A stretch of DNA of 64,000 nt, taken from assembly GCF_040270295.1 (NCBI RefSeq), contig NZ_JBELOE010000265.1. One strand, written 5' to 3'. This document shows, piece by piece, positions 1 to 9,757 of the stretch (position 1 is its first letter; the number at the start of each line of letters is the position of its first letter). This stretch comes from Catenovulum sediminis (GTDB lineage Bacteria > Pseudomonadota > Gammaproteobacteria > Enterobacterales > Alteromonadaceae). The translations under genes were made by a program, and so were the position numbers. The notes under the pieces are model-generated. The model worked only from the letters and a program-made list of their open reading frames with translations. It had not been told where the DNA came from and did no database searches.

Positions 1-308
1 TTTTTACAGTTTTTTAAAAACGCTTTCTTATCAATAACAGGTAATTCATTTTCTTTCGCCAGTAAAGCGAGTTTAACTTTTTCAAAAGCTAATTTTTGCA
101 GTCGGCTATCTTGCTCTTCCGACAAGGCTTTGGCCCACGCGTCAAAACTCGCTAGTTTTTCAAGTGCGCTTTTACGTACATCCGGCACGGCATCGCGACT
201 GGCCAATTGTTGCAAAATATCTTGATCTTCTAATTTTTTGAGTGCTTCCATCCGCACATTAGGATCATCATGTTGCCATTTAGGCTTAAATAATTGTTTA
301 AATATCAT
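1..308 (-). CDS. HEAT-repeat-like protein, N-terminal part (runs off window)
   Basis: The reading frame starts at an ATG (306-308) and stays open to the window edge, giving about 102 residues. The start overlaps the stop of the upstream YeaC gene by 11 bases, which supports translational coupling. The residues form helical pairs of the HEAT type: an Asp-Asp-Pro-Asn-Val-Arg turn near residue 15, then Ala-Val-Pro-Asp-Val-Arg near residue 40. The spacing of these 'D-P/V-R' turns is what suggests HEAT repeats. The partner and function cannot be read from this fragment. It is the last visible gene of the agcS-zinc ribbon-yeaC set. Confidence 0.6.
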   Translation of the reverse strand, partial: MIFKQLFKPKWQHDDPNVRMEALKKLEDQDILQQLASRDAVPDVRKSALEKLASFDAWAKALSEEQDSRLQKLAFEKVKLALLAKENELPVIDKKAFLKNCK

Positions 309-576
309 CGTGTTTAAACCGGATAATTGAGTTGTCAGCAAAACTTTTTTTAAGTGCTTCACGTGATTTTTCAACTAACTGACCATCTTTTCCAACAGTC
401 AAGTGTTGATCGGAATCAAGATGTTTTGCTTGCCACGCCAAAACAGCTTGAAGAGTCGTTTCTTTTTGTTCGACAGACAAAAGGTCACCATTTGCCCATC
501 GCCCTAATTCAACAGCCTGAACGAGCGATTGATAAACGCTTTCTGGCATATTTTCGATCATGTCTAAATAATTCAT
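298..576 (-). CDS. yeaC: YeaC family protein (DUF1315)
   Basis: A 92-residue protein matching the E. coli YeaC/DUF1315 family along its whole length: an N-terminal 'MIENMP..VYQSLVQAVELGRW.NG' block, a central 'VLAWQAKH' helix and the C-terminal 'DGQLVEKSREALKK' segment. The family's function is unknown. Its ATG overlaps the stop of the upstream zinc-ribbon gene by four bases (ATGA), so the two are probably translated together. Confidence 0.85.
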   Translation of the reverse strand: MNYLDMIENMPESVYQSLVQAVELGRWANGDLLSVEQKETTLQAVLAWQAKHLDSDQHLTVGKDGQLVEKSREALKKSFADNSIIRFKHDDI

Positions 577-902
577 TGTTTTTTATTACGTTTGAATAAC
601 ATTATTCTAATGCGAGTGGTTAAATACCATATTAATCCAATTAAAGCGACTGCTTGCGATGCAATTTTATCATATGTCATACCATCTTCTGCATACCAGC
701 TCGAATATGCTAAACCGCTGATAAACAAGATTAGCGCCAAAAATGAATGTGTCATTAAAGATGAACTTTTTTTAATGCGATTAATTCGCCGCTGTGTTTC
801 CAGTTTTTCCGGATCATCAACCAAAGCACATTGACAATATGGACATTGATCCGCTTTGTCTGAAATACGTTTATTACACTCTGGGCACTGCGTTAAAGCC
901 AT
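573..902 (-). CDS. Zinc-ribbon small membrane protein
   Basis: 109 residues. An N-terminal CPEC...CPYC motif (residues 6-23) is a rubredoxin-like zinc ribbon, followed by a charged linker and two membrane helices (about 52-70 and 82-98). A Shine-Dalgarno-like AGGA precedes the ATG, and the gene lies 13 bases after the symporter stop. Such proteins are common, and no specific role can be assigned. Confidence 0.75.
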   Translation of the reverse strand: MALTQCPECNKRISDKADQCPYCQCALVDDPEKLETQRRINRIKKSSSLMTHSFLALILFISGLAYSSWYAEDGMTYDKIASQAVALIGLIWYLTTRIRIMLFKRNKKQ

Positions 903-915
903 AAAATTTCCTAAC

Positions 916-2571
916 TCAACTTTTGTTTTCTAAATGTCGTTGTTGCGTTGCTTTCATATCTTTGTGCAACAAAACAATAGCCGCCAAATTCGGCAAGGTC
1001 ATTAATACTACGGTGACGGCCGCTAAATTCCAAATAATTGTGGTATCTGTTATTGCCGCTATAAAAAAACCCAGTACGTAACTAATACGGAAATAGACAA
1101 CTGAACGACTGCCAAATAAATAAGTCATCGCTCTATCGCCGTAGTAGCTCCATGATATAGCGGTTGAAAAAGCAAATAGCAAGATGGAGATTGCAACTAA
1201 ATACTCGCCATACTGGCCAAACCACCCTTGACTAAAAGCAACAGCCGTCAATGCGGTAGAGTGTATTAATGAATAGCCTTGAATGTGTATGTTTGAATTA
1301 ACAATGCGACCATTATCCACTGTTAAAAAACCTTTATATTTTTCACCGTCTGCGTTGAGCACCTCAACCTGTTCGGCAATTGATCTGGCATTTATTAAAG
1401 TTACCCCTTCAGTGGTAATTTTACCCGCTCGAATTAATAGCTCTCCTTGATAAAATTTAACCTCATGTGTTTCTTTTGCGTTTAACCAAGCGTAGAGTTG
1501 CTGCCGATTTTCTTCCGAGCTTTCGTGATATTCACCTTGTATAACATACATGTCTGCCGCATCAAATTGATTAAGATGTTTTTTATACCAAACCCCAGAT
1601 GACAAAATAACCAAACCAGTTAACGTACATAACACTAGGGTATCGATAAAAGGCTCTAATATTGCGACCTTACCTTCATTAACCGGATCTTTCGTTCTAG
1701 CACTTGCGTGGGCTATAGCCGCAGAGCCTGCACCCGCTTCATTAGAAAATAAACCGCGATTAACACCACGGCTAAAAGCATAAGCAAAACTGGCACCCAA
1801 AAATCCACCGGTTGCTGCGCTGCCCGTGAATACCCCCGTAAATATTGCAGTTAAAGACGGTAAAATATTGTCGTAATTATATACAGCAACACTGATGGCG
1901 CTGACAAAATACACAACTGCCATCATAGGCACAAGTCGAGCAGTCACCTTGGCGATACGTTTGATACCACCAATAATCACCAAAGCCAGTAGAATTGACA
2001 ATACAGCACCGGTAACCATAGGTTGAATATCAAAACTGGTTTCCATTGCCAGCGCAATATTATTAATTTGTGGCATAGACCCAGTTCCAAATGAACTGAT
2101 CACAACGGCAACAGCAAACAATATTGCTAACCAACGGGCATTCAGCTTGCGATCCATATAGTACATTGGCCCGCCAGAAAAGCTAACATCAGACGTTTGC
2201 ACTCGATATTTGTGCGATAATGTGACCTCAACATATTTTGTTGCCATACCTAAAAATGCCGTCATCCACATCCAAAACAGTGCAGCCGGACCGCCCAAAA
2301 AGATAGCTAAACCGACGCCCCCGATATTTCCAGTCCCTACGGTACCAGACAAAGCCGTTGTCAATGCCTGAAAGTGACTGGTATCGCCCTGTGCGCCCGG
2401 CTGTGATTTTTTCTCAAATAAATGCGCCCAACCTGCTTTAAAAAATCGAATTTGCGGAAACCCTAAGTAGAATGTGAAAAACACTCCAACAGCCAATAAT
2501 AAATACGGAAAATAAACAGCGCTGCCTAAATATTGATCAAGAGAAAGTAAAAATTGATTGATCGAATCCAT
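916..2571 (-). CDS. Sodium:alanine/glycine symporter, AGCS family
   Basis: Inner-membrane Na+-coupled amino-acid carrier. The core family signatures are present: 'GTVGTGNIGGVGLAIFLGG' near residue 75, 'GGPMYYM' and 'NEAGAGSAAIAHASA'. The frame extends upstream to 2640, but the start was placed at the ATG at 2571 (protein begins MDSINQF) because the extra 23 residues are hydrophilic and an AGG lies nine bases upstream of this ATG. The protein is about 551 residues, longer than the usual 450-480. The excess is a hydrophilic insert at roughly residues 330-430, before the last membrane helices. Substrate (Ala/Gly) is inferred from the family. Confidence 0.9.
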   Translation of the reverse strand: MDSINQFLLSLDQYLGSAVYFPYLLLAVGVFFTFYLGFPQIRFFKAGWAHLFEKKSQPGAQGDTSHFQALTTALSGTVGTGNIGGVGLAIFLGGPAALFWMWMTAFLGMATKYVEVTLSHKYRVQTSDVSFSGGPMYYMDRKLNARWLAILFAVAVVISSFGTGSMPQINNIALAMETSFDIQPMVTGAVLSILLALVIIGGIKRIAKVTARLVPMMAVVYFVSAISVAVYNYDNILPSLTAIFTGVFTGSAATGGFLGASFAYAFSRGVNRGLFSNEAGAGSAAIAHASARTKDPVNEGKVAILEPFIDTLVLCTLTGLVILSSGVWYKKHLNQFDAADMYVIQGEYHESSEENRQQLYAWLNAKETHEVKFYQGELLIRAGKITTEGVTLINARSIAEQVEVLNADGEKYKGFLTVDNGRIVNSNIHIQGYSLIHSTALTAVAFSQGWFGQYGEYLVAISILLFAFSTAISWSYYGDRAMTYLFGSRSVVYFRISYVLGFFIAAITDTTIIWNLAAVTVVLMTLPNLAAIVLLHKDMKATQQRHLENKS

Positions 2572-2773
2572 GTTTTTAAACCTACTTATCACGATTGTTA
2601 CAGTTGAACAATTTTCTACAAATTGCGCAACAATACGCAATAATGCTCAACAATTCTCTAATGACTTATAGTATATCGGAAATATCAACTACAATTCAGT
2701 CTAGCTTTGCATTTTTTGGCCGATATTTATATTTGTCGACGTTAGAAAAATGGACTAGCATAGAATCAGATAA

Positions 2774-2778
2774 AAGGA
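2774..2778 (+). promoter_or_regulatory. Shine-Dalgarno site that fixes a GTG start
   Basis: AAGGA is followed by five bases and then GTG at 2784. The next in-frame ATG (2796) lies 17 bases from this site, and no comparable site serves the upstream ATG at 2595. Confidence 0.6.
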
Positions 2779-2783
2779 CGTAC

Positions 2784-4442
2784 GTGGTATTCATTATGAT
2801 ACATCTTTTCAAGACACGTAGATTGGCATTAGGGTTAGCTTTTAGCTTATGTTTTTGTTTTAAGCTATTTGCACAAGACACAGTGCGTTTACAGTTGAAA
2901 TGGAATCACCAGTTTCAATTTGCCGGATACTACATGGCGCTTGAAAAAGGATTTTACCAACAAAAAAATCTAAACGTTGAAATTTTAGAAGGGAATAAGA
3001 CTGCCTCCCCCCCGCTAGATGCTATTTTAAATAATGAAGCTGACTTTGCTATTAGTAGTTCCTCTGTTGCAATATATCGAATGGAAGGTTATCCATTAGT
3101 CGCCTTAGCTGCAATCATGCAAACTTCTCCTTTGGTCTGGATTACACTTAAAGATAAAGACTTTGCGACACCACATGAATTAATTGGACGAAAGCTTCCT
3201 GTTTTAACGCCAAATGAAAGTGCTGAATTATTAACTGTATTTCGCATGGAAGGTTTAGACCTTAAACAGATAAATTTTATTAATCACCGCGCGACTGTCG
3301 ATGACTTAATCAATAACAAGGTAGATGCAATCAATGGTTACATTGCCAACGAGCCATTTTTATTAGATAAACTAGGCCATCAATATAACTTGATCCGGCC
3401 TAAAAACTACGGTGTTAATTTTTACAATGATGTTTTAGTCACGCACGAAAAATTTGCTAAAAACAACCCTGAAATAATCGAAAACTTTACTGCTGCGTCT
3501 CTGCAAGGCTGGCAATACGCTTTGGAGAATATCGATGAAACAATTTCTATTATTCGTAATAAATATGCCCCTAATAAAAGCTTAGAGCATTTACTATATG
3601 AAGCTAAAGTGATTCAGTCATTAATTATGCCCGAGCTTGTACAACTCGGGCATATGAACCCGGGACGTTGGCAGTTCATTGCGGATACCTATAAAGAATT
3701 GAACTTAACACAAGGTGATAACAGCATTGAAGGTTTGATATACACACGGCCTAAGGCAGACCTTACCTGGTTTATTCACGCCATTGTTTTATCACTGGTT
3801 ATCATTTTAGTATTACTGGTTATCACTTGGCGATTTGCCTATCTATCTTCCACTTTAAAGCGTGAAATTTCTCGCCGCCAATACGCAGAAAGAAAGCTAA
3901 TTAAAGCGAACAATGAGCTAAAGGCACAAGCTTCGAGCGACCCGCTTACCCAAATTTATAACCGCAGAGCATTTTTTGACAAAGGTCAGTCGATAGTGCG
4001 TTTTGCCACTCGTAAAAACTATCCGATGTCATTACTAATGATAGATATTGACTATTTTAAAAAGATTAACGACCAATATGGCCATGCGGCCGGAGATTTG
4101 GCGCTACAAAAAGTTTGCGACTGTATTAAAGCAGAAGTTATCCGAAGCCATGATATTTTTGCCCGAATAGGGGGCGAAGAATTTGCAATATTAATGGTTG
4201 ATTGTGATTTACAGGCCTCTGAAAATGTTGCCGACCGTATTCATAAACGAATACAGGAACTGCACATCCCTTGGAAAAACAGTCAATCTTTTACCTTAAC
4301 GGTGAGTATCGGTATCGCCCCGGTTACCAATGAATTGAGTGAAAGCCTTACGCAGGCTGATATTGCGCTTTATAGGGCGAAACAAAATGGACGTAACTGT
4401 CATTTCACCTACATAGATGAAGATGAGAAAGATGTTGTTTAA
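2784..4442 (+). CDS. NMT1/THI5-like periplasmic binding domain fused to GGDEF diguanylate cyclase
   Basis: About 552 residues from a GTG start. Order: signal peptide/anchor (1-30), an NMT1/THI5-type substrate-binding domain (about 30-310, with 'LQLKWNHQFQFAGYYMALEKGFY'), one membrane helix (about 329-354), a short coiled linker and a GGDEF domain (about 388-545). The active loop is GGEEF near residue 462, and an RxxD inhibitory site (RSHD) lies five residues before it, so catalytic and feedback residues look intact. The architecture implies that binding of a small periplasmic ligand, perhaps a pyrimidine or other ABC-type substrate, controls c-di-GMP synthesis. The ligand is not known. The 3' end faces another c-di-GMP gene 26 bases away. 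Confidence 0.85.
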   Translation: MVFIMIHLFKTRRLALGLAFSLCFCFKLFAQDTVRLQLKWNHQFQFAGYYMALEKGFYQQKNLNVEILEGNKTASPPLDAILNNEADFAISSSSVAIYRMEGYPLVALAAIMQTSPLVWITLKDKDFATPHELIGRKLPVLTPNESAELLTVFRMEGLDLKQINFINHRATVDDLINNKVDAINGYIANEPFLLDKLGHQYNLIRPKNYGVNFYNDVLVTHEKFAKNNPEIIENFTAASLQGWQYALENIDETISIIRNKYAPNKSLEHLLYEAKVIQSLIMPELVQLGHMNPGRWQFIADTYKELNLTQGDNSIEGLIYTRPKADLTWFIHAIVLSLVIILVLLVITWRFAYLSSTLKREISRRQYAERKLIKANNELKAQASSDPLTQIYNRRAFFDKGQSIVRFATRKNYPMSLLMIDIDYFKKINDQYGHAAGDLALQKVCDCIKAEVIRSHDIFARIGGEEFAILMVDCDLQASENVADRIHKRIQELHIPWKNSQSFTLTVSIGIAPVTNELSESLTQADIALYRAKQNGRNCHFTYIDEDEKDVV

Positions 4443-4468
4443 AGTACACAATGTTACTTTACCGCTAT

Positions 4469-7099
4469 TCACCGTTCCTCTTCCACTATAAATGCATCTG
4501 GAGTCGCGTTTAAGCTATCTCGCAACTCTTCATTTATAGCCGAACTTTCAGCATTTAAAGCTTCATCTAAAGATACAAAGCCAGATAAAGACGCCGGCTT
4601 TTGAATACCAAAACCTTGCGCATAATCAACACCAATTTCACGCAATGCGTCCAAAATATTGTCATCTTCTACATATTCGGCAATCGTCTTCATACCCATT
4701 ACGTTGCTGATTTGATGAATTGAACGAACGATTTCCCTGTCTCTGTCATTCATCGTCATTTCTTTGACAAAACCGCCGTCAATTTTGACATACTCAGCGG
4801 GCAGGTTTTGCAAATAACTATAAGAAGAAAAGCCTTTGCCAAAGTCATCCAAAGCAAAAGTAAAACCATGCGACTTCAGTTTCATGATTAACTCGCGTCC
4901 AACCACCAAATTTGCCACAGCGGCCGTTTCTGTGACTTCAAAACATATCGTTTCGGGTGGAAAACCAATTTTTTCGTGCAAATCGATAATATATGAAAAC
5001 AATTTTTCATCGTTTAACGACTCGCCAGACAAGTTAATCGAGAGCGTCACTTTTTTCCACAACTGTGGTCTAGATGAGATCCAACGAAATACCGTTTTAA
5101 TCACCCAGCGATCAATTTTAGGGGTCAGTCTAAACCGCTCTGCCGCCGGTAAAAACATGCCAGGCGCCAACAATATTCCGTCATCATCTATCATACGCAA
5201 CAGAATTTCTATGTGTTCCCGTTCGCTGACACCAATTGTTGGGTTAATACGCTGAAAAAACAGCTCGAATTTATCATTAACTAACGCATCGTTAATGCGT
5301 GCAGCCCAACGCGGTGCCTGATGGTGCGAATTCAACTTTTCATTATTCGGATCAAATACTCGTATGTTATTCATTCCCACATTTTTAGCCATATAACAGG
5401 CGGCGTCCGCTTCCCGTCTGGCTTCAGCTGCATTATGCGTATCACTATTGACGATTGTGACACCAACACTTGCACCAATCGAATGTATTTTTCCGCCCCA
5501 AATAAAACGGTATTCTTTAATTTGGCTTAAAATTTTGTCAAAAATCGCCAAACCATGTTCAAGGTGCGCGTCAAATAAAATAATGCCATATTCGTCCCCA
5601 CCAATTCGGGCACAAACGTCCGTTTTGCGCAAAAATGATTTAAGGATGCCACCAATTTCATATAATAATTGGTCGCCAGCCGCATGCCCTGCACTGTCGT
5701 TAATTAACTTAAAACGATCTAAATCAATTTGACACAATACATGCTCACGTCTTTCCATTTTTGCGTTATGTACCGCCTCATTTAACATTTCTTCGTATTT
5801 ATGGCGATTTAACAATTTAGTGACGATATCGTAGCTGGCTTGGAAATTTAGTTTTTTGCGCAAGCGCTCTGATTGTGTCATGTCACGTAGCACCATAACG
5901 GTGCCTACCAGTTCTTTTTCCGGATTACGCAGCAGCGTAATATGCTTTTCGATATATAAGATTTCCAGTTCACGATTTAAACGATGCATATAGCGCTCGC
6001 CGGCACTAACCGAATCATGCCCGTTGCGTATGACGTCTTTTAATACCCGACGCAACCGCTTTGAATCTTCTGCATCACTAAATGGCAACACATCTGCAAT
6101 ATGTTTTCCTAATATCTCTTGTTCAGTGGTTTTTATTATTTTAAATGTAGCGGCGTTACAGAAAGTCACAATACCATGCAAATCTGTGGTAATGACCGCA
6201 TCACCTATTGAGTTTAGTGTCACTTTGTTAAACTCTTTTGCGGCAAATAACTCGTCTAACATATCGTTTATCGAGCCCGCTAACGCACCTATTTCACCTG
6301 TTTGATAATCCCCGACTCTACGCTCAGATTCGCTATTAGGTTTAATGCGGGATACTTCCTGTTGCAGACGATTTAAATGCTGTTGCGCGCTGACTTTACG
6401 GCTGTAAAGCAACATCACGACACTGGCCAACGACAAAATAAAAATAAGTGCTGCCAACACGATTATAGGTTGGTTATAAAACGCTCGGTTGGTATCTATT
6501 TTTAAAGGAATGGCAACATTTTGCTGTGTTAGCAAATCTTCCAGCACGATATGATGTGTTAGATTAAAGGGCGTTGATGTTTCTGCAACAACGTAGCTTG
6601 GTGTGGCGAGTAAGCTATCTGATGGTAATAAAGTACCGTAAATGTATTGGCCACCATTTGCCTCTACTATCGAAACCAAAGCCCAGTCATTTTTATTTAA
6701 TTGCGTAATACCGGTACTTGAATCATGCTCGCTGATTAAAAATTCTAATATATTTTTATTGAAAGAAGTCGGAAGCGAAGTGGCAAGCACATTATCTTGT
6801 GTAAGATATATCTGCCAAAGTACTTGAAGATCACTGCCAACCGCCATCGCAAAAGACGGATTTTCGTCTAACCATAAAGACTTATCAGAAGTTTGTTTAA
6901 GTTGCTCTACTTTAAGTTGGCTCAAGGCATAATGTTGCTGAAAAAGATAGTCTACGGACTGCAATTGACTATTAACCAATTGAGATTGGTGCGTCTGCTT
7001 CCATTTTTCTAATGCTTGCTCTGATGCCAACCCCAGCAGCACAAATAAAAGCAATACGCCTGATGAGGCAAAGATAATGGCTCTTTGCATACGTTTCAT
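4469..7099 (-). CDS. Membrane PAS-GGDEF-EAL c-di-GMP protein
   Basis: 876 residues. TM1 (about 7-25), periplasmic sensor region, TM2 (about 210-232), a HAMP-like stretch, PAS (about 295-410), GGDEF (about 425-585) and EAL (about 605-850). The cyclase loop is GGDEY, with an RxxD site (RKTD) five residues upstream. The phosphodiesterase domain carries EIL in place of EAL, but keeps the Asn, Glu, DDFG, Lys and final Glu/Gln metal and substrate residues. It could therefore act as a cyclase, a phosphodiesterase or both. The periplasmic region shows no recognised fold. Confidence 0.88.
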   Translation of the reverse strand: MKRMQRAIIFASSGVLLLFVLLGLASEQALEKWKQTHQSQLVNSQLQSVDYLFQQHYALSQLKVEQLKQTSDKSLWLDENPSFAMAVGSDLQVLWQIYLTQDNVLATSLPTSFNKNILEFLISEHDSSTGITQLNKNDWALVSIVEANGGQYIYGTLLPSDSLLATPSYVVAETSTPFNLTHHIVLEDLLTQQNVAIPLKIDTNRAFYNQPIIVLAALIFILSLASVVMLLYSRKVSAQQHLNRLQQEVSRIKPNSESERRVGDYQTGEIGALAGSINDMLDELFAAKEFNKVTLNSIGDAVITTDLHGIVTFCNAATFKIIKTTEQEILGKHIADVLPFSDAEDSKRLRRVLKDVIRNGHDSVSAGERYMHRLNRELEILYIEKHITLLRNPEKELVGTVMVLRDMTQSERLRKKLNFQASYDIVTKLLNRHKYEEMLNEAVHNAKMERREHVLCQIDLDRFKLINDSAGHAAGDQLLYEIGGILKSFLRKTDVCARIGGDEYGIILFDAHLEHGLAIFDKILSQIKEYRFIWGGKIHSIGASVGVTIVNSDTHNAAEARREADAACYMAKNVGMNNIRVFDPNNEKLNSHHQAPRWAARINDALVNDKFELFFQRINPTIGVSEREHIEILLRMIDDDGILLAPGMFLPAAERFRLTPKIDRWVIKTVFRWISSRPQLWKKVTLSINLSGESLNDEKLFSYIIDLHEKIGFPPETICFEVTETAAVANLVVGRELIMKLKSHGFTFALDDFGKGFSSYSYLQNLPAEYVKIDGGFVKEMTMNDRDREIVRSIHQISNVMGMKTIAEYVEDDNILDALREIGVDYAQGFGIQKPASLSGFVSLDEALNAESSAINEELRDSLNATPDAFIVEEER

Positions 7100-7348
7100 A
7101 CTTTAGCAACCGATTTAGTAATAATTATTATTTGAATTAGTGTATACATGGTCATTACCGCTTTTTACCAACTATTAGTCAAGCAGTTTTTCACAATAAC
7201 TGTGCAAAAATCAACCAATTGTTTGAATTTTTGTATTCTTTTATAAATTTCCCCGTCTGTGCGTGATCTCTTACAAAGCGCATCTAACTCAATTTATCTT
7301 TCTGCCATTCTCAAAAGCTTGTTTATCTGCTCTTTTTCTTCTCTACTT

Positions 7349-7377
7349 TTGATAAATCACAATTTATATTTTATAAA
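7349..7377 (+). promoter_or_regulatory. Putative sigma-70 promoter for pheA
   Basis: TTGATA (7349-7354), a 17-base spacer and TATAAA (7372-7377), about 78 bases before the pheA ATG. This is the best match in the 355-base gap 7100-7454. The rest of the gap is AT-rich. I see no Phe-rich leader peptide or attenuator of the E. coli pheL type. Confidence 0.5.
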
Positions 7378-7454
7378 CCCCTTCATATTCGCTATAGTTA
7401 GCGACATTCAGGCAAATATAACGCCCGCCTCATAGTATATTTTCAGTGAAGACA

Positions 7455-8615
7455 ATGGAAAAAATAGATTTAAACCAAATAAGAACGCAAATAACTGCGC
7501 TTGACGAACAGTTACTCCAATTATTAGCAGACCGCCGCGCTTTAAGTATTCAGGTTGTCAAAAGCAAAATTCAGGATCAAAAACCAATCAGAGACAGCTA
7601 TCGGGAAACACTGTTGTTAGAAAATCTGGCTGAAAAAGGTAAAAAACTGGATTTAAAAAGTGAATACATAAACCGTGTATACCGCTCAATAATCGAAGAT
7701 TCTGTTGAATTACAACAAGACTTTTTAATGCAATTGGATAATCCAAGCTTAAAAAGTGCTGAATACAAAATTGCCTATTTAGGCAGCAAAGGCTCGTATA
7801 GTCATGCAGCCGTTGAAAAATACTTGGCCAGCGTAAATGGTGGTTTAATTGATTTTGGTTGTACCAGCTTTGATGCCATTTTTGCAGCAGTTGAAAATAA
7901 AGAAGCAGACTTAGGCGTGCTGCCAATTGAAAATACCTCCTCTGGCAGTATTAATGAAGTTTATGATTTACTGCAAACAACCCGTTTAAAAATAATCGAC
8001 GAATTATATATACCGGTTAAGCACAACCTTTTAGTCTCATGCGAAACAGATTTATCTGAAATTACAACCATATACGGGCACCATCAGCCAATCGCTCAAT
8101 GTAGTGATTTTTTAAATGAGTTAGAGGATATCGAAGTCAAAGTGATGGACAGTACTTCCAGTGCTTTGTCAGAAGTGCAAGCCTTAAAAGATCCGAAAAT
8201 CGCCGTTTTAGGCAGTGCAGAGGCCGGTAAACATTATGGTTTGCAATCTATCAGAGCCGATGTTGCAAACCAAAAAGATAACCAGACACGCTTTATTGTG
8301 GTGGCGCGCGAAGCCGTCAATGTACCCTTTGCGTGTGCGGCAAAAACATCACTTATTTTATCCGTTGGGCAACGCCCCGGTGCATTAGTAGATGCTTTGA
8401 TGATATTTAAAAAACACAGTGTCAATATGTGTAAAATTGAGTCACGCCCGATTAAAGGTCGGCCGTGGGAAGAAATGTTTTATATTGATGTCACTGAAAA
8501 CCTAAAATCAGAAGCAATGCAGTTGGCGATCAAAGAATTAAAAGCCAGCGTGTCTGATTTTTCAGAACTAGGCTGTTACATCAATCGAACTATTTTTAGC
8601 GAAGAGGCAAGTTAA
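7455..8615 (+). CDS. pheA: Bifunctional chorismate mutase/prephenate dehydratase (P-protein)
   Basis: Makes phenylpyruvate from chorismate in phenylalanine synthesis. Three parts are visible: AroQ-type chorismate mutase (1-90, with 'LDEQLLQLLADRR'), prephenate dehydratase (about 100-285, with 'YLGSKGSYSHAA', 'PIENTSSGSINEVYDLL' and the TRF motif) and a C-terminal ACT domain with the GALV and ESRP motifs that bind Phe for feedback inhibition. A GTG at 7446 is in frame, but the ATG at 7455 fits the family N-terminus better. The next gene, an RND adaptor, starts only 14 bases after the stop, so pheA probably leads a transcript that includes the efflux genes. Confidence 0.95.
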   Translation: MEKIDLNQIRTQITALDEQLLQLLADRRALSIQVVKSKIQDQKPIRDSYRETLLLENLAEKGKKLDLKSEYINRVYRSIIEDSVELQQDFLMQLDNPSLKSAEYKIAYLGSKGSYSHAAVEKYLASVNGGLIDFGCTSFDAIFAAVENKEADLGVLPIENTSSGSINEVYDLLQTTRLKIIDELYIPVKHNLLVSCETDLSEITTIYGHHQPIAQCSDFLNELEDIEVKVMDSTSSALSEVQALKDPKIAVLGSAEAGKHYGLQSIRADVANQKDNQTRFIVVAREAVNVPFACAAKTSLILSVGQRPGALVDALMIFKKHSVNMCKIESRPIKGRPWEEMFYIDVTENLKSEAMQLAIKELKASVSDFSELGCYINRTIFSEEAS

Positions 8616-8629
8616 CAGGAGTTTTAACA

Positions 8630-9742
8630 ATGGCACGATTTGGACTATCCGCAATGACCCTTATCAGTTCACTACTGCTGTTAAGCTGCGATAAACAAAC
8701 CGAGCCACCAAAGCAGCCAATTCGCTCAATTGCCTGGCAAACCGTAAATAGTCAACCGCTGACGCAAATGCGGCGATTGCCAGGTATCTTAAATCCGGTT
8801 GAGTCAGCCCCTTTAAGTTTTCAGGTCAGCGGTAAAATTGAAGCCATTTATGTGCATTTAGGCGATAGTGTTTCAAGTGGACAAAAACTCGCTCAATTGC
8901 AACTCAGCAACTACAAACTTGCGCTGCAGGCTGCACAAGGCGAACTTGAAAAAGCCAAAGCCTTTCAACGCGAAAGAGAAGCTGAATTTGCACGTTACGA
9001 GCAATTATTAGAACAACAACTCGTCTCCCGCTCGGTTTATGATAATGCAAAATCACAAGCGCAAAGCGCTGCATCCTCAGTTGATGTTGCGCATACACAA
9101 CTAGAAATTGCACAAAAAAACCTCAACGATGCAACCTTGTATGCCCCATACGATGGGCGAATAACCAATCAACTAGCCGAACCCTCGCAACAAGTCGCCA
9201 GTGGACAAACTGTTTTTGAAATAGAAGGTCAGCACGGTTTAGAAATTGCCGTCCTTGTCCCCGAAACCTTGATAAAAGAAGTTAAAAACGGACAAACATA
9301 CAAAGTTAGAGCACCTGTTGTAAAAGACAAAGAACTGAGTGCTTATGTCAGCGAAATTTCCAGCCGCGCAGAAAATGCCAATGCCTTTAGAGTGGTTTTA
9401 AACTTTAGCGAAGAGCACCCAGACTTACGCGCAGGGATGTCAGTAGAGGTTGATTTTGTCTATCGCGGATCTGAGCGCAACAACTATCAAGGTAGCGCGT
9501 TTAACATCCCCGTTTCCGCACTACTTGCCGGCAAAGATAAACAAACTTTCGTATTCGTCTATAACCCACAAACCAGCTTATTAGAAAAACGTCAGGTTGT
9601 CGCCGAAAATATTCTGGGTAATCAGGTACTCATCACACAAGGTTTAACATCCGGCGAAATCATCGCAACGGCGGGGGTATCGTTTTTACAAGACGGTCAA
9701 CAAGTAAACTTGTTTAAAAACGACGTTAAAATCTTTAATTAA
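8630..9742 (+). CDS. RND efflux periplasmic adaptor (membrane fusion protein), lipoprotein
   Basis: 370 residues. A signal peptide ends in a lipobox (LLLLSC, Cys about 20), followed by the barrel-sandwich/lipoyl half motif ('SFQVSGKIEAIYVHLGDSVSSGQKLAQL'), a long alpha-hairpin (about 95-165), the second lipoyl half ('DATLYAPYDGRI') and the beta-barrel domain. It links the inner-membrane pump to an outer-membrane channel. A clear AGGAG lies eight bases before the ATG. No outer-membrane factor gene follows, so a TolC-like channel encoded elsewhere is presumably used. Confidence 0.92.
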   Translation: MARFGLSAMTLISSLLLLSCDKQTEPPKQPIRSIAWQTVNSQPLTQMRRLPGILNPVESAPLSFQVSGKIEAIYVHLGDSVSSGQKLAQLQLSNYKLALQAAQGELEKAKAFQREREAEFARYEQLLEQQLVSRSVYDNAKSQAQSAASSVDVAHTQLEIAQKNLNDATLYAPYDGRITNQLAEPSQQVASGQTVFEIEGQHGLEIAVLVPETLIKEVKNGQTYKVRAPVVKDKELSAYVSEISSRAENANAFRVVLNFSEEHPDLRAGMSVEVDFVYRGSERNNYQGSAFNIPVSALLAGKDKQTFVFVYNPQTSLLEKRQVVAENILGNQVLITQGLTSGEIIATAGVSFLQDGQQVNLFKNDVKIFN

Positions 9743-9757
9743 GGCCAGTTATTTTTG

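Noticed and set aside
7100..7454. pheL-type attenuator before pheA
   Set aside because: No short ORF rich in Phe and no terminator/antiterminator hairpins seen.
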